A DNA stretch of 6,777 nt from Spirochaetales bacterium (lineage in GTDB: Bacteria; Spirochaetota; Spirochaetia; JABMQR01): NCBI GenBank assembly GCA_023139255.1, contig JAGLNY010000329.1, forward strand, positions 1-6,777, written 5' to 3'. Below the pieces are notes generated by a model. The model searched no databases. It saw only the letters and a program-made list of their open reading frames with translations, and had not been told where the DNA came from. Made by a program: the position numbers and the translations under genes. The number at the start of each line of letters is the position of its first letter. Within the stretch, counting starts at the first letter, position 1. Shown here piece by piece: positions 1-5,491 of the stretch.

Positions 1-305
1 CTTTCGGTTATTCACGTGATGATGCTGGTAAATTCCTTCCAATATACATTGAGAAAGGTATCCTTAAACACGATCCGTTTGAAGTTCTTGATCAGGAAGG
101 TGTTGGTCAATTAGTTGACACGGCTTGTAAGAAAGGGAAAGGGACTAGACCTGATATAAAACTTGGAATTTGCGGTGAGCATGGCGGAGATCCTAAAACG
201 ATTGATTTTTGCGCAGAAATAGGATTGGATTATGTAAGTTGTTCACCCTTTAGGGTGCCGATAGCAAGACTTGCAGCTGCGCAAGCAGGTATTAAGAGAA
301 TGTAG
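1..305 (+). CDS. ppdK: Pyruvate phosphate dikinase, C-terminal end (5' part outside window)
   Basis: This is the last 100 codons of pyruvate phosphate dikinase, read from base 3 to the TAG at 303-305. The enzyme interconverts pyruvate, ATP and phosphate with PEP, AMP and pyrophosphate in the cytoplasm, and in many anaerobes it serves glycolysis. The visible part is the end of the PEP/pyruvate-binding barrel. It contains the segment GICGEHGGDP, whose Cys is the conserved catalytic cysteine of PEP-utilising enzymes, and the typical C-terminal block DYVSCSPFRVPIARLAAAQA. The homologous PEP synthase and PTS enzyme I share the general fold, but the CGEHGGDP and SCSPFRVPIARLAAAQA wording is that of PPDK. 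No coding gene follows on the same strand for almost 400 bases, and a strong terminator lies 13 bases after the stop, so this is the end of its transcription unit. Confidence 0.93.
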   Translation, partial: FGYSRDDAGKFLPIYIEKGILKHDPFEVLDQEGVGQLVDTACKKGKGTRPDIKLGICGEHGGDPKTIDFCAEIGLDYVSCSPFRVPIARLAAAQAGIKRM

Positions 306-317
306 CTTGAGTCAATT

Positions 318-360
318 TCAAAACAAAAGCTGCCGTATGTAACGGCAGCTTTTGTTTTGA
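318..360. terminator. Bidirectional intrinsic terminator between ppdK and tRNA-Thr
   Basis: A perfect 19-bp inverted repeat (318-336 pairing with 342-360) with a 5-base loop. The GC core is GCTGCCGT and the outer stem is A/T-rich, so the 3' arm ends in TTTTGTTTT on either strand. It sits just after the ppdK stop and directly abuts the 3' end of the minus-strand tRNA-Thr; base 360, the tRNA discriminator position, is also the outermost stem base. It can serve both convergent units. Confidence 0.85.
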
Positions 361-431
361 GCCAAAGATGGGAATTGAACCCGCGACCTACGCTTTACGA
401 GAGCGTTGCTCTACCCCTGAGCTACTTTGGC
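360..431 (-). tRNA. tRNA-Thr (anticodon CGU)
   Basis: The minus strand folds as a complete cloverleaf. The acceptor stem is GCCAAAG/CTTTGGC, the D arm GCTC-AGGGGTA-GAGC, and the anticodon stem ACGCT/AGCGT with loop CTCGTAA, giving anticodon CGT that reads ACG. The T loop is TTCAATT. The discriminator is T at 360 and CCA is not encoded. The T stem is imperfect: GCGGG faces CCCAT, which leaves a G-U pair and a C-A mismatch. The gene starts at 431 and runs straight into the terminator hairpin. No convincing promoter could be fixed upstream; the best candidate is a weak TCTGAC / GATAGT pair immediately before the gene. Confidence 0.93.
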
Positions 432-623
432 ATTAGGAAACTATCGGACTCAAAAGCATCAAGTCAGACAAGCTCTTAGGCAAATTTAGATAAATTAGAA
501 TGAAAAAGCAACCCCTTAACATCATTTTTTCGATTCTACTAATAAAGAGAAAAATATTATTCTTTTACTACCAGTCTTGACCAAATGTATTTTTGTATTT
601 AATTTTAATTTTCTGTTAATTAG

Positions 624-641
624 TGTATTATGAATAATACA
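624..641. promoter_or_regulatory. 18-bp AT-rich dyad, possible operator, in the control region of the tsaD operon
   Basis: TGTATTAT-GA-ATAATACA is a perfect palindrome with 8-base arms and a 2-base centre, lying about 40 bases before the ribosome-binding site of the first small ORF. It contains TATTAT (626-631), which could be a -10 element, so a protein bound here would compete with RNA polymerase. A separate candidate promoter is TTGACC (577-582), 17 bases, TAATTT (600-605). AT-rich palindromes occur by chance in such DNA, so the operator role is inferred from position only. The rest of 432-667 is AT-rich, with no recognisable gene. Confidence 0.35.
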
Positions 642-691
642 ACAGTTTTATTAAAATAAAAATTTAATTTTATGGCTACGAGGAGCTTCAC

Positions 692-892
692 CTGGAAAAA
701 AAACTTAGTCTGCAGCAAGAAAAACATACTGAAAAACCTAAGGAAAAATTACAAAAGGCCAGGAGTACTCCGCTTACAACTGGAATATTATGGACGGACA
801 CTGTAGCTGAATACCTTATGGAAGTTTATCCTGATTTAGTTGAAGAAGGAATGACTTTGACAGAGATATTTGACTTCATTTATGGATTATAA
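692..892 (+). CDS. Small hypothetical protein upstream of tsaD (CTG start proposed)
   Basis: This is an open frame of 66 codons ending TAA at 890-892; I do not recognise the protein. It begins with a Lys/Glu/Gln-rich, probably disordered stretch (about residues 1-30) and ends in an acidic, aromatic, probably helical part containing LWTDTVAEYLMEVYPDL and TEIFDFIYGL. There is no ATG, GTG or TTG in the first 40 codons. The CTG at 692 is preceded by AGGAG (681-685) with a six-base spacer, which is why I choose it; the next in-frame ATG is at 818 and has no ribosome-binding site. An alternative is the ATG at 672 in another frame, joined to this frame by slippage in the A8 run at 696-703. The frame overlaps the longer candidate starts of tsaD and ends five bases before the preferred one, so the two are likely co-transcribed and perhaps translationally coupled. 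Confidence 0.55.
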   Translation: MEKKLSLQQEKHTEKPKEKLQKARSTPLTTGILWTDTVAEYLMEVYPDLVEEGMTLTEIFDFIYGL

Positions 893-896
893 CAGG

Positions 897-1937
897 ATGA
901 TAGTATTAGGTATTGAAACATCATGTGATGAATGTGCAGCAGCAATAGTAGAGGATGGAAGAACCGTTTTCAGTAATTGTATTGCATCACAAATAAAAAT
1001 GCATGAACCCTACCAGGGTGTTGTTCCTGAACTTGCATCAAGATTACATACTGAATGGATATCAAAAGTAGTTGAAAAATCTGTTAAAGAAGCTGGAATT
1101 GATCTTTGTAAAATAGATGGAATTGCTGTCACAAACAGACCTGGACTTTCCGGATCACTTCTGGTAGGTCTAAATTTTGCTAAGGGCTTATCAGCAGCTT
1201 TGGGAAAACCGTTTATTGGGATTGATCATATCCGTGCACATCTGTATGCGCCGCACCTTGAAAACAATCTTGAATATCCTTATCTGGGATTACTTTTATC
1301 CGGGGGACATACGATAATTTGCAGGGTTTCCGGATTTGATGATATTGATGTATTAGGCACTACTATCGATGATGCTATTGGTGAGGCATTCGATAAAGTA
1401 GCAAAATACTATAATTTAGGATATCCGGGTGGTGCTGTAATTGATAAACTGGCATGTACAGGGAATCCTGATGCATTTAAATTCCCGGAACCTAAGCTTA
1501 AATCAATGTATAGAAAGTATGATGTTTCCTATTCAGGCTTAAAAACAGCTGTAATTAACCAGCTTGATAAATTCTGGAACGGTAAAGATGAAAAAAATCA
1601 TGCAAATATTGCTGCTTCGTTTCAGAATGCGGCAATTTCCTTATTTATGAAACGTGTTACGATGGCTTTGAAGGAAACCGGGCTTATAAGAGTTGCAGCT
1701 GGTGGCGGCGTGGCTGCTAATACAAAGTTCCGCTCTTCTTTAAGGCAGTTGTCTGACCAGGGAGTTGTTCAGGTGTTTTTCCCATCTACGCAGCTTTGTA
1801 CAGATAATGCTGCAATGATTGCTGGATTAGGGTATCACTATTTGAAAAGAAAAGAGTACTCAAAGTATTCCTTGAGTGTGTCGGCACGGGTATCTGCTTT
1901 TAAGTCATCTGCCTGGAAAAAACAATGGGGGAGATAG
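897..1937 (+). CDS. tsaD: tRNA N6-adenosine threonylcarbamoyltransferase TsaD (Kae1/Qri7/YgjD family)
   Basis: TsaD transfers threonylcarbamoyl from TC-AMP to A37 of ANN-reading tRNAs (t6A), working with TsaB and TsaE in the cytoplasm. Using the ATG at 897, the protein has 346 residues, the usual length. It starts MIVLGIETSCDE, the canonical ASKHA-fold N-terminus. Metal-binding His111 and His115 (IDHIRAH) and Asp303 (LCTDNAAMIA) are present, as are LLLSGGHT, DDAIGEAFDKVAKYYNLGYPGG-type, YSGLKTAV and AAGGGVAAN motifs. In the usual TxGPGL loop the first Gly is Arg (TNRPGL, residues 79-84). In-frame starts at 882 (ATG) and 870 (TTG) are possible but would add residues the family lacks and have no better ribosome-binding site. 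Translation may be coupled to the small ORF ending at 892. The stop overlaps the start of apt by one base. Confidence 0.95.
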   Translation: MIVLGIETSCDECAAAIVEDGRTVFSNCIASQIKMHEPYQGVVPELASRLHTEWISKVVEKSVKEAGIDLCKIDGIAVTNRPGLSGSLLVGLNFAKGLSAALGKPFIGIDHIRAHLYAPHLENNLEYPYLGLLLSGGHTIICRVSGFDDIDVLGTTIDDAIGEAFDKVAKYYNLGYPGGAVIDKLACTGNPDAFKFPEPKLKSMYRKYDVSYSGLKTAVINQLDKFWNGKDEKNHANIAASFQNAAISLFMKRVTMALKETGLIRVAAGGGVAANTKFRSSLRQLSDQGVVQVFFPSTQLCTDNAAMIAGLGYHYLKRKEYSKYSLSVSARVSAFKSSAWKKQWGR

Positions 1938-2470
1938 TGAAGAAGAATAACTTACTTGATAATGCGATAAGAAAAATCAAAGATTTTCCCAAAGAGGGGA
2001 TACTGTTTTACGATATTACCAGTATCCTGCAGAAACCCGAGGCCTTCTCGTACTGTATTGATGAGATGGTAAAAACTTATGAAAATACTGGAATGAATGC
2101 TGTTGCCTGCATTGAAGCACGTGGATTTTTATTTGCAGCGCCTTTTGCTTTGAGAATGGGACTTCCCCTGATTCTTATTCGTAAAAAGGGGAAGCTTCCG
2201 GGCAAAACTATAGAGAAAAGATTTGTTTTGGAATATGGAGAGGACGTTATACAAATCCATAGGGATGATATCCATTCCGGTGATAAAATAGTTGTAGTTG
2301 ATGATTTAATTGCAACAGGCGGCACCGTTAAAGCCTCGTTGGAACTCCTCAATGAAGCTGGGGCAAAAGCTGTCGATGTAATTTGTGTTATTGGGTTACC
2401 CTTTTTAAGATATAACGAACTATTAGCTGATTATAATGTGCAAACCTTAATTGAATATGATAGAGAATGA
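1937..2470 (+). CDS. apt: Adenine phosphoribosyltransferase
   Basis: Apt converts adenine and PRPP to AMP and pyrophosphate, a cytoplasmic purine-salvage reaction. The type I phosphoribosyltransferase signature VVVDDLIATGGT (PRPP binding) is intact, and the N-terminal DFPKEGILFYDIT and IEARGFLFAAP segments, plus RKKGKLPG, are typical of APRT. From the GTG at 1937 the protein has 177 residues and starts MKKNNLLDNAIRKIKDFPKEG in effect, close to the family norm. This GTG overlaps the tsaD TAG (TAGTG) and follows the purine-rich GGGGGAG at 1927-1933. An in-frame ATG at 1925 would give 181 residues and remains possible. The overlap indicates co-transcription and translational coupling with tsaD. 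The TGA stop is part of the stem of the following terminator. Confidence 0.95.
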   Translation: MKKNNLLDNAIRKIKDFPKEGILFYDITSILQKPEAFSYCIDEMVKTYENTGMNAVACIEARGFLFAAPFALRMGLPLILIRKKGKLPGKTIEKRFVLEYGEDVIQIHRDDIHSGDKIVVVDDLIATGGTVKASLELLNEAGAKAVDVICVIGLPFLRYNELLADYNVQTLIEYDRE

Positions 2471-2534
2471 GCCAATTTAAGAAGGCGGAATACACCTTTG
2501 TTGTATTCCGCCTTCTTAAATTGGCTTTTGAAGT
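2470..2534 (+). terminator. Intrinsic terminator of the tsaD-apt operon
   Basis: A perfect 25-bp inverted repeat (2470-2494 with 2502-2526, 7-base loop CCTTTGT) contains the GC-rich core GAAGGCGGAATACA and is followed by TTTT, then a further T6 run ten bases on. It begins on the last base of the apt stop codon. It separates the operon from the tRNA promoter that follows. Confidence 0.92.
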
Positions 2535-2549
2535 TTTTTATGCGCGCGA

Positions 2550-2578
2550 TTGACAAAATCATACACTTTTAGTACATT
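2550..2578 (+). promoter_or_regulatory. Sigma-70-type promoter of the tRNA-Gln/tRNA-Glu unit
   Basis: A consensus -35 TTGACA (2550-2555), a 17-base spacer and TACATT (2573-2578) place the transcription start near 2585, about ten bases before tRNA-Gln. The GC-rich patch just before it (GCGCGCG, 2542-2548) contrasts with the AT-rich surroundings. Consensus quality and position make this the most convincing promoter in the window. Confidence 0.8.
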
Positions 2579-2595
2579 ATCGCAGTACTTACTAT

Positions 2596-2667
2596 TGGCC
2601 GATAGTGTAATTGGTAGCACCGCAGATTCTGGTTCTGTAGGTGAGGGTTCAAGTCCTTCTCGGCCAG
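2596..2667 (+). tRNA. tRNA-Gln (anticodon CUG)
   Basis: Cloverleaf with acceptor stem TGGCCGA/TCGGCCA, D arm GTGT...GCAC, anticodon stem GCAGA/TCTGT with loop TTCTGGT (anticodon CTG, reading CAG), T loop TTCAAGT and discriminator G. A weak U1-A72 first pair and a G discriminator are expected identity features of bacterial tRNA-Gln. CCA is not encoded. It is first in a two-tRNA unit, with 11 bases to tRNA-Glu. Confidence 0.95.
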
Positions 2668-2678
2668 CTTTTTCTTAT

Positions 2679-2750
2679 GGTCCCTTCGTCTATCGGCTAG
2701 GATGGAAGATTCTCAGTCTTCAGAGAGGGGTTCGATTCCCCTAGGGACTA
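2679..2750 (+). tRNA. tRNA-Glu (anticodon CUC)
   Basis: Cloverleaf starting GGTCCCT with 3' acceptor AGGGACT, so the first pair is G1-U72. The anticodon stem is GAAGA/TCTTC with loop TTCTCAG (anticodon CTC, reading GAG). The T arm GGGG-TTCGATT-CCCC is preceded by a G or A position of the variable region, and the discriminator is A. CCA is not encoded. It is co-transcribed with tRNA-Gln and followed three bases later by a terminator. Confidence 0.95.
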
Positions 2751-2752
2751 TT

Positions 2753-2783
2753 AACCAGCCTTTCAGCAGGGCTGGTTTTTTTT
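2753..2783 (+). terminator. Intrinsic terminator of the tRNA-Gln/tRNA-Glu unit
   Basis: Stem AACCAGCC (2753-2760) pairs with GGCTGGTT (2770-2777) around a nine-base loop, and the stem ends in an uninterrupted T8 (2776-2783). This is a standard rho-independent terminator for the two tRNAs. The ABC-F gene begins only 42 bases later. Confidence 0.88.
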
Positions 2784-2825
2784 GGGAAAATTTCGCTATT
2801 GAATGCTTTATGAGGTTATGAATTT

Positions 2826-4460
2826 ATGATTACTGCAAGTAATATTTCTCTCTCATTCGGAACTCAGGTACTTTTTAAAAATGTAAATATAAAATTTACT
2901 CCCGGAAATTGTTATGGTTTAATTGGAGCTAATGGTTCTGGTAAATCCACCTTTCTCAATATAATGTCCGGTGAAATAGAGCAGGATACAGGGGATATTA
3001 TTATCTCTCCCGGCGAACGTCTCACTGTTCTTCAGCAGGATCATTTTGCTTTTGATTCATATTCAGTGATGGATACAGTAATAAAGGGATATGAAGAACT
3101 CTATAATATAATGAAAGAACGTGACCAGATCTACTTGAAAGATGATTTTACTGAGAAAGATGGTATACGTGCCGGTGAGCTGGAGTCAGTTTTTTCCGAA
3201 ATGGGAGGTTGGGAAGCTGAATCCCAGGCAGCAACAATGCTTTCCGGTTTAGGAATAAATGAGGAAATACACACAAAGTTAATGTCTGAAATAGATGATG
3301 TTATAAAAGTCCGTGTATTACTTGCCCAGGCTCTATTTGGGAATCCTGATATTCTCCTATTGGATGAACCAACAAACCATCTTGATCTTGAATCTATTAA
3401 CTGGCTTGAAGATTTTCTCAGTAATTTCAAAAATACTGTAATAGTTGTTTCACACGATAGACATTTTTTAAATAGAGTTTGTACTCATACAGCTGATATT
3501 GATTTTGGAAAAATACAGTTATATGTTGGTAATTATGATTTCTGGTATATGTCCAGTCAGTTGGCTGCAAAACAGCTGAAGGATCAGAAAAAGCGAAGAG
3601 AAGATAAAATTTCTGAATTAAAAGAATTTATTCAAAGATTTAGTTCAAATGCATCAAAAGCACGGCAGGCCACCAGCAGGAAGAAGCTTATTGACAAACT
3701 CACTCTGGATGATATAAAACCATCCTCAAGACGGTTCCCATATGTCAACTTTAAACCTGACAGAGAGTGTGGAAAGGTAATCCTTGAAGTTAAAAATCTC
3801 TCTAAAACAGTCGATGATGAAAAAGTTCTGGATAATATTTCTTTCACTGTAGATAAAGATGACAAAATTGCATTTGTCGGCCCTAATCATATTGCTAAAA
3901 CAACCTTATTCCAAATTATAAGTGGGGATATTGAACCTGATTCCGGTTCATACGATTGGGGAGTTACTATTGCAAACAGCTTCTTTCGAAAAGATAATAC
4001 TGGTGAATTCGAAAAAGGTTATTCAATAACTGATTGGCTTCGTCAATTTTCAGTTGAAAAAGATGAAACTTATATTCGCAGCTTTCTGGGAAGAATGCTC
4101 TTTTCCGGTGATGATGCACTTAAGAGTACCAGTGTTTTGTCTGGTGGAGAGAAAGTACGATGTATGCTTTCAAAACTCATGCTTTCAGGTTCGAATGTTC
4201 TTATTTTTGATGAACCAACCAGTCACCTGGATCTGGAAGCAATTACTTCCTTAAACAATGGGCTTATAGATTTTCCCGGCGTGTTATTGTTTTCAAGCCA
4301 TGATCATCAATTTGTTGATTCTATTGCAAACAGAATTATTGAGTTTACTCCAGGCGGCATGCTTGATAGAAGGATGCAGTTTGATGATTATCTGGTAGAT
4401 GAGGTTATTCGAAGTCTTCGTGATTCTCTCTATATCGGACATAAACGTTTAACTATCTAA
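2826..4460 (+). CDS. ABC-F family ATPase, YbiT-like (ribosome-associated translation factor)
   Basis: A 544-residue protein with two ABC ATPase domains and no membrane segments, the layout of ABC-F proteins, which bind the ribosomal E site and act on stalled or antibiotic-blocked ribosomes. Domain 1 has Walker A GANGSGKST (34-42) and Walker B ILLLDEPTNHLD (176-187), but its signature is degenerate (MSEIDDVIKVR instead of LSGG), as in YbiT. A charged linker (about 245-300, rich in Lys/Arg/Glu, including KKRREDKISELKEFIQRF) is the P-site tether. Domain 2 has an altered Walker A GPNHIAKTT (352-360; Ala where Gly is usual), a full LSGGEKVR signature (438-445) and IFDEPTSHLD (460-469). The C-terminus continues FTPGGMLDRRMQFDDYL. 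GAGG (2812-2815) lies ten bases before the ATG. No promoter is evident in the short gap after the tRNA terminator. A role in resistance cannot be inferred; YbiT-like members are generally housekeeping. Confidence 0.9.
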   Translation: MITASNISLSFGTQVLFKNVNIKFTPGNCYGLIGANGSGKSTFLNIMSGEIEQDTGDIIISPGERLTVLQQDHFAFDSYSVMDTVIKGYEELYNIMKERDQIYLKDDFTEKDGIRAGELESVFSEMGGWEAESQAATMLSGLGINEEIHTKLMSEIDDVIKVRVLLAQALFGNPDILLLDEPTNHLDLESINWLEDFLSNFKNTVIVVSHDRHFLNRVCTHTADIDFGKIQLYVGNYDFWYMSSQLAAKQLKDQKKRREDKISELKEFIQRFSSNASKARQATSRKKLIDKLTLDDIKPSSRRFPYVNFKPDRECGKVILEVKNLSKTVDDEKVLDNISFTVDKDDKIAFVGPNHIAKTTLFQIISGDIEPDSGSYDWGVTIANSFFRKDNTGEFEKGYSITDWLRQFSVEKDETYIRSFLGRMLFSGDDALKSTSVLSGGEKVRCMLSKLMLSGSNVLIFDEPTSHLDLEAITSLNNGLIDFPGVLLFSSHDHQFVDSIANRIIEFTPGGMLDRRMQFDDYLVDEVIRSLRDSLYIGHKRLTI

Positions 4461-4597
4461 AGGTCCTACTGATATATTGCACCCATTATTCAGTAAATCC
4501 TCATCTGTTATATGAATCTCTTCAATATTCAGATCATTTAGATAACAGCAACGCTATTTAAGTATTTTTCTTTATTATTACCATTGAGCAACTGCAT
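4449..4597 (-). pseudogene. Possible frameshifted small ORF downstream of the ParB-like gene
   Basis: On the minus strand an ATG at 4597, with a GGGG overlapping the stop of the ParB-like gene, opens a 19-residue frame (MQLLNGNNKEKYLNSVAVI) that stops at 4538-4540. In the adjacent frame, reading continues at about the same point as LNDLNIEEIHITDEDLL and on to a TAA at 4449-4451, inside the end of the ABC-F gene. A single-base insertion would join them into roughly 49 residues. The composition of both parts looks protein-like, but the stretch is short and the product is unknown. It could be a decayed gene, a sequencing error or chance. The same DNA holds a weak AT-rich inverted repeat (CTGTTAT at 4505-4511, ATAACAG at 4542-4548). 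Confidence 0.2.
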
Positions 4598-4610
4598 CGT
4601 TCAATATCCC

Positions 4611-5000
4611 CTATGATCTTTTAAATATTTTTTTAATAATTTTAACAAGAAAATGTATGAATTTTCTTATAAACCCAGGATTTCGAATTTTATCAATTTT
4701 TGAAAAGCCATCAGACAGTTCTGATGTTGAAAGTGCCCTGCGATAAAGATTTTCATCTATTTCCATCTGTATTTTTGCAACTTCAGAGGGTGCGTGAATA
4801 ACATGCACTTCTATAGCAGGCCACCCAAGACGCCGGATTGATTCAAGGCGGCGCTCACCGGCAATGAGTTCTTTTCTCTCGTTTACTACAATTGGATTCA
4901 GTAAACCATGTGTTTTGATACTCTCCATAAGCTGGGTAAGATCACCGAGGTCTTTTCTGATTCTTTTTTTAACTTTTATTTCATCAGTTCTTATCTGCAT
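4611..5000 (-). CDS. Short ParB N-terminal-domain protein without DNA-binding HTH
   Basis: A 129-residue protein. Residues 1-90 match the ParB/Spo0J N-terminal (ParB/Srx-type) domain: SIKTHGLLNPIVV (27-39), LIAGERRLESIRRLGW (45-60) and DENLYRR (82-88). These are the GERR and ENxxR boxes that in true ParB proteins bind CTP. The central helix-turn-helix domain that recognises parS and the ParB dimerisation domain are absent. Instead the protein ends in PGFIRKFIHFLVKIIKKIFK, a basic amphipathic segment (108-127) that could lie on a membrane or bind nucleic acid. The start is fixed by an in-frame TGA ten bases upstream; GAGATGG just before it is a modest ribosome-binding site. No ParA lies nearby, so a partitioning role is not supported. 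From memory, small proteins of this kind occur in spirochaetes; their function is not known to me. Confidence 0.85.
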   Translation of the reverse strand: MQIRTDEIKVKKRIRKDLGDLTQLMESIKTHGLLNPIVVNERKELIAGERRLESIRRLGWPAIEVHVIHAPSEVAKIQMEIDENLYRRALSTSELSDGFSKIDKIRNPGFIRKFIHFLVKIIKKIFKRS

Positions 5001-5168
5001 ACCATCTCAGCTTACTTTTTTGATTTCTCTTTTCTCTATACGAATAGTTAATAAACCTAATATCTAAATAGTTTCATTTAGTATCTACCTTAGAGTCTAC
5101 AGTATTTAACATTCCCTGTAAAATAAAATAATTGGGTTCGGTATGAGTTGTGCAAGTATCTGAAGTGT

Positions 5169-5198
5169 AAAAAAAGCTGCTTCGAAATTGAAACAGCT
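5169..5198 (-). terminator. Intrinsic terminator of tRNA-Gly
   Basis: On the minus strand AGCTGTTTC pairs with GAAGCAGCT (one G-U pair) around a six-base loop, followed by T7 (5175-5169). It lies five bases after the tRNA-Gly discriminator and ends its transcript. The remaining interval down to the ParB-like start (5001-5168) shows no gene or clear promoter. Confidence 0.85.
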
Positions 5199-5202
5199 CA
5201 AG

Positions 5203-5273
5203 AGCGTCTGACGGGAGTCGAACCCGTATCATCAGCTTGGAAGGCTGAGGTAATACCGCTATACCACAGACGC
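5203..5273 (-). tRNA. tRNA-Gly (anticodon UCC)
   Basis: The minus strand gives acceptor stem GCGTCTG/CAGACGC, a D arm with GCGGTATTAC, anticodon stem TCAGC/GCTGA with loop CTTCCAA (anticodon TCC, reading GGA and by wobble GGG), T arm ACGGG-TTCGACT-CCCGT and discriminator T. CCA is not encoded. It stands alone with its own promoter and terminator. Confidence 0.95.
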
Positions 5274-5294
5274 ATAAAAATTAATTCTTCAATA

Positions 5295-5323
5295 TATATA
5301 GCGTAAAAAATTTTGATCGTCAA
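5295..5323 (-). promoter_or_regulatory. Sigma-70-type promoter of tRNA-Gly
   Basis: On the minus strand TTGACG (5323-5318), a 17-base spacer and TATATA (5300-5295) predict a start near 5288, about 15 bases before the tRNA 5' end. Spacing, both hexamers and position agree. Confidence 0.75.
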
Positions 5324-5379
5324 GGGTATAATTTTAATTTTATCTTGAAAATTATTACTAAAACATGTAATAAGGAGCT

Positions 5380-5407
5380 TTGATATTTTAATATGTGACG
5401 GTATAAT
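5380..5407 (+). promoter_or_regulatory. Sigma-70-type promoter of the PUR-alpha gene
   Basis: TTGATA (5380-5385), a 16-base spacer and a perfect TATAAT (5402-5407) point to a start near 5414. That leaves a leader of nearly 80 bases before the PUR-alpha ATG. The leader contains a tiny ORF at 5439-5465 (MSLFKLIA), preceded by GGG five bases upstream. Confidence 0.65.
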
Positions 5408-5491
5408 ACAGGCGTATCTCACATTTGAAAGGGATGTCATGTCTCTGTTTAAATTAATTGCCTGAATTATTTTTATTAAGGGATGGATTTT

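Noticed and set aside
2550..2744. Plus-strand open frame of 64 codons over the tRNA-Gln/tRNA-Glu region
   Set aside because: It runs through the tRNA promoter and both tRNA genes; the structured RNAs explain the sequence fully.
2818..2829. Three-codon ATG-AAT-TTA-TGA overlapping the ABC-F start
   Set aside because: The GAGG before it is only two bases away and correctly spaced for the ABC-F ATG instead.
4054..4254. Plus-strand open frame inside the second ABC-F domain
   Set aside because: It overlaps conserved signature and Walker B codons of the ABC-F gene in another frame.
5058..5093. Weak inverted repeat CTAAAT / ATTTAG upstream of the ParB-like gene
   Set aside because: Six-base A/T arms are expected by chance in this AT-rich spacer, and no promoter could be placed around them.
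5198..5440. Minus-strand open frame of 80 codons across tRNA-Gly and its upstream DNA
   Set aside because: Its C-terminal half is the tRNA itself, and the rest is AT-rich promoter DNA without a recognisable protein.
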